DNA of 64,000 nucleotides, taken from contig CM067084.1 in NCBI GenBank assembly GCA_034008185.1, positions 8,885,385-8,949,384 of the forward strand, given 5' to 3'. This document shows positions 63,474 to 64,000 of the stretch, piece after piece (position 1 is the first letter of the stretch; each line of letters begins with the position of its first letter). A model generated the notes under the pieces. It did no database searches. It was not told the DNA's origin and worked only from the letters and a program-made list of their open reading frames with translations. The DNA comes from Gorsachius magnificus. Its lineage: Eukaryota; Chordata; Aves; Pelecaniformes; Ardeidae. The translations under genes were made by a program, and so were the position numbers.

Positions 63474-64000
63474 CATAGAATCATAGAATGTCTTGGGTTG
63501 GAAGGGACCCCTAGAGGCCATCTAGTCCAACCCCCCTGCAGGGAGCAGGGACACCGATAACCAGATCAGGTTGCTCACAGCCCCGTCCAACCTGGCCTTG
63601 AATGTTCCCAGGGATGGGGCCTCCACCACCTCTCTGGGCAACCCATTCCAGTGTTTCACCACCCTCGTTGTAAAGAATTTCTTCCTTATATCCAGTCTAA
63701 ACCTACCCTACTTCAGTTTAAAACCATCGCCCCTTGTCCTCTCACAGCTGGCCCTACTAAAAAGATTTTCCCCATCTTTCCTATAGGCCCCCTTTAAGCA
63801 CTGAATGGCCGCAATCAGGTCTCCCCGCAGCCTTCTCTTCTCCAGGCTGAACAAGCCCAACTCCCTCAGCCTGTCCTCATAGGAGAGGTGCTCCAGCCCT
63901 CAGATCATCTTAGTAGCCCTCCTCTGGCCCCGCTCCAACAGGTCCAGGTCTTTCCTGTGCTGGAGACCCCAGAGCTGGACGCAGTCCTCCAGGTGAGGTC
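63474..64000 (-). mobile_element. Young CR1 LINE, minus strand, continues past window end
   Basis: The left edge is the CR1 3' end (CATAGAATCATAGAATG read on plus). The body matches the copy at 17.7-18.66 kb closely and in the opposite orientation. On the minus strand it reads through the same ORF2 C-terminal blocks, but two in-frame stops are visible: TGA at 63902-63900, where the other copy has an arginine CGA, and TAG at 63710-63708, where the other has a glutamine CAG. Both are single C-to-T type changes. The element is cut by the window boundary, so its 5' end and full length cannot be seen. Confidence 0.95.

Noticed and set aside
1..64000. tRNA, rRNA, CRISPR arrays, bacterial operons or an intact provirus
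   Set aside because: None seen. There is no tRNA-like B box with matching stem, no regularly spaced repeats, and no gag, pol or env frames apart from the solo LTR.

Overview
The window reads as AT-rich euchromatic vertebrate DNA, most likely from a bird outside the chicken and duck lineages. The evidence is five CR1-type LINE fragments with the typical CR1 3' end (ATTCTATG-type octamers). Two of these belong to the same young subfamily and encode the C-terminal end of a CR1 reverse transcriptase. A nested LTR resembles a family I associate with neoavian genomes. There is no bacterial or viral gene organisation, no rRNA or tRNA that I can recognise, and no CRISPR array. Most of the long open frames are chance frames in intron-like or intergenic DNA, or fall inside repeats or the CpG island.

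Layout. A compact CpG island at about 32.85-33.62 kb is the only clear promoter. It carries two GC boxes and a palindromic TCTCGCGAGA element and looks bidirectional. Three hypothetical spliced genes can be assembled around it from splice-site-flanked open frames whose reading phases mostly join. Gene A is on the minus strand, runs left from the island and has exon candidates from 27.2 kb down to 2.2 kb. Gene B is on the plus strand, with exon candidates from 34.0 kb to a stop at 50.07 kb. Gene C is on the minus strand, enters from the right (58.4 kb) and stops at 50.37 kb, convergent with B. I recognise none of the predicted proteins. Splice-flanked open frames also arise by chance, so these models are hypotheses with low to moderate confidence.

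Repeats. From left to right: a CR1 copy at 12.8-13.6 kb (plus strand, frameshifted); a solo LTR at 17.50-18.95 kb with a perfect 5-bp target duplication, split by a later CR1 insertion at 17.71-18.66 kb that keeps an unbroken 280-codon frame; an old short CR1 at 20.6-20.96 kb; a short duplicated, LTR-like tract near 23.1 kb; an old minus-strand CR1 at 32.0-32.5 kb just left of the CpG island; and a young minus-strand CR1 from 63.47 kb that runs out of the window.

The most unusual structure is a 108-bp inverted repeat at 35.00-35.11 kb. It has a perfect 20-bp base and a 16-nt apex, and a run of 17 G follows it 8 bp downstream. The right half (about 38-64 kb) is otherwise low in recognisable repeats and holds stretches that look like conserved non-coding DNA, which only a genome alignment could confirm.
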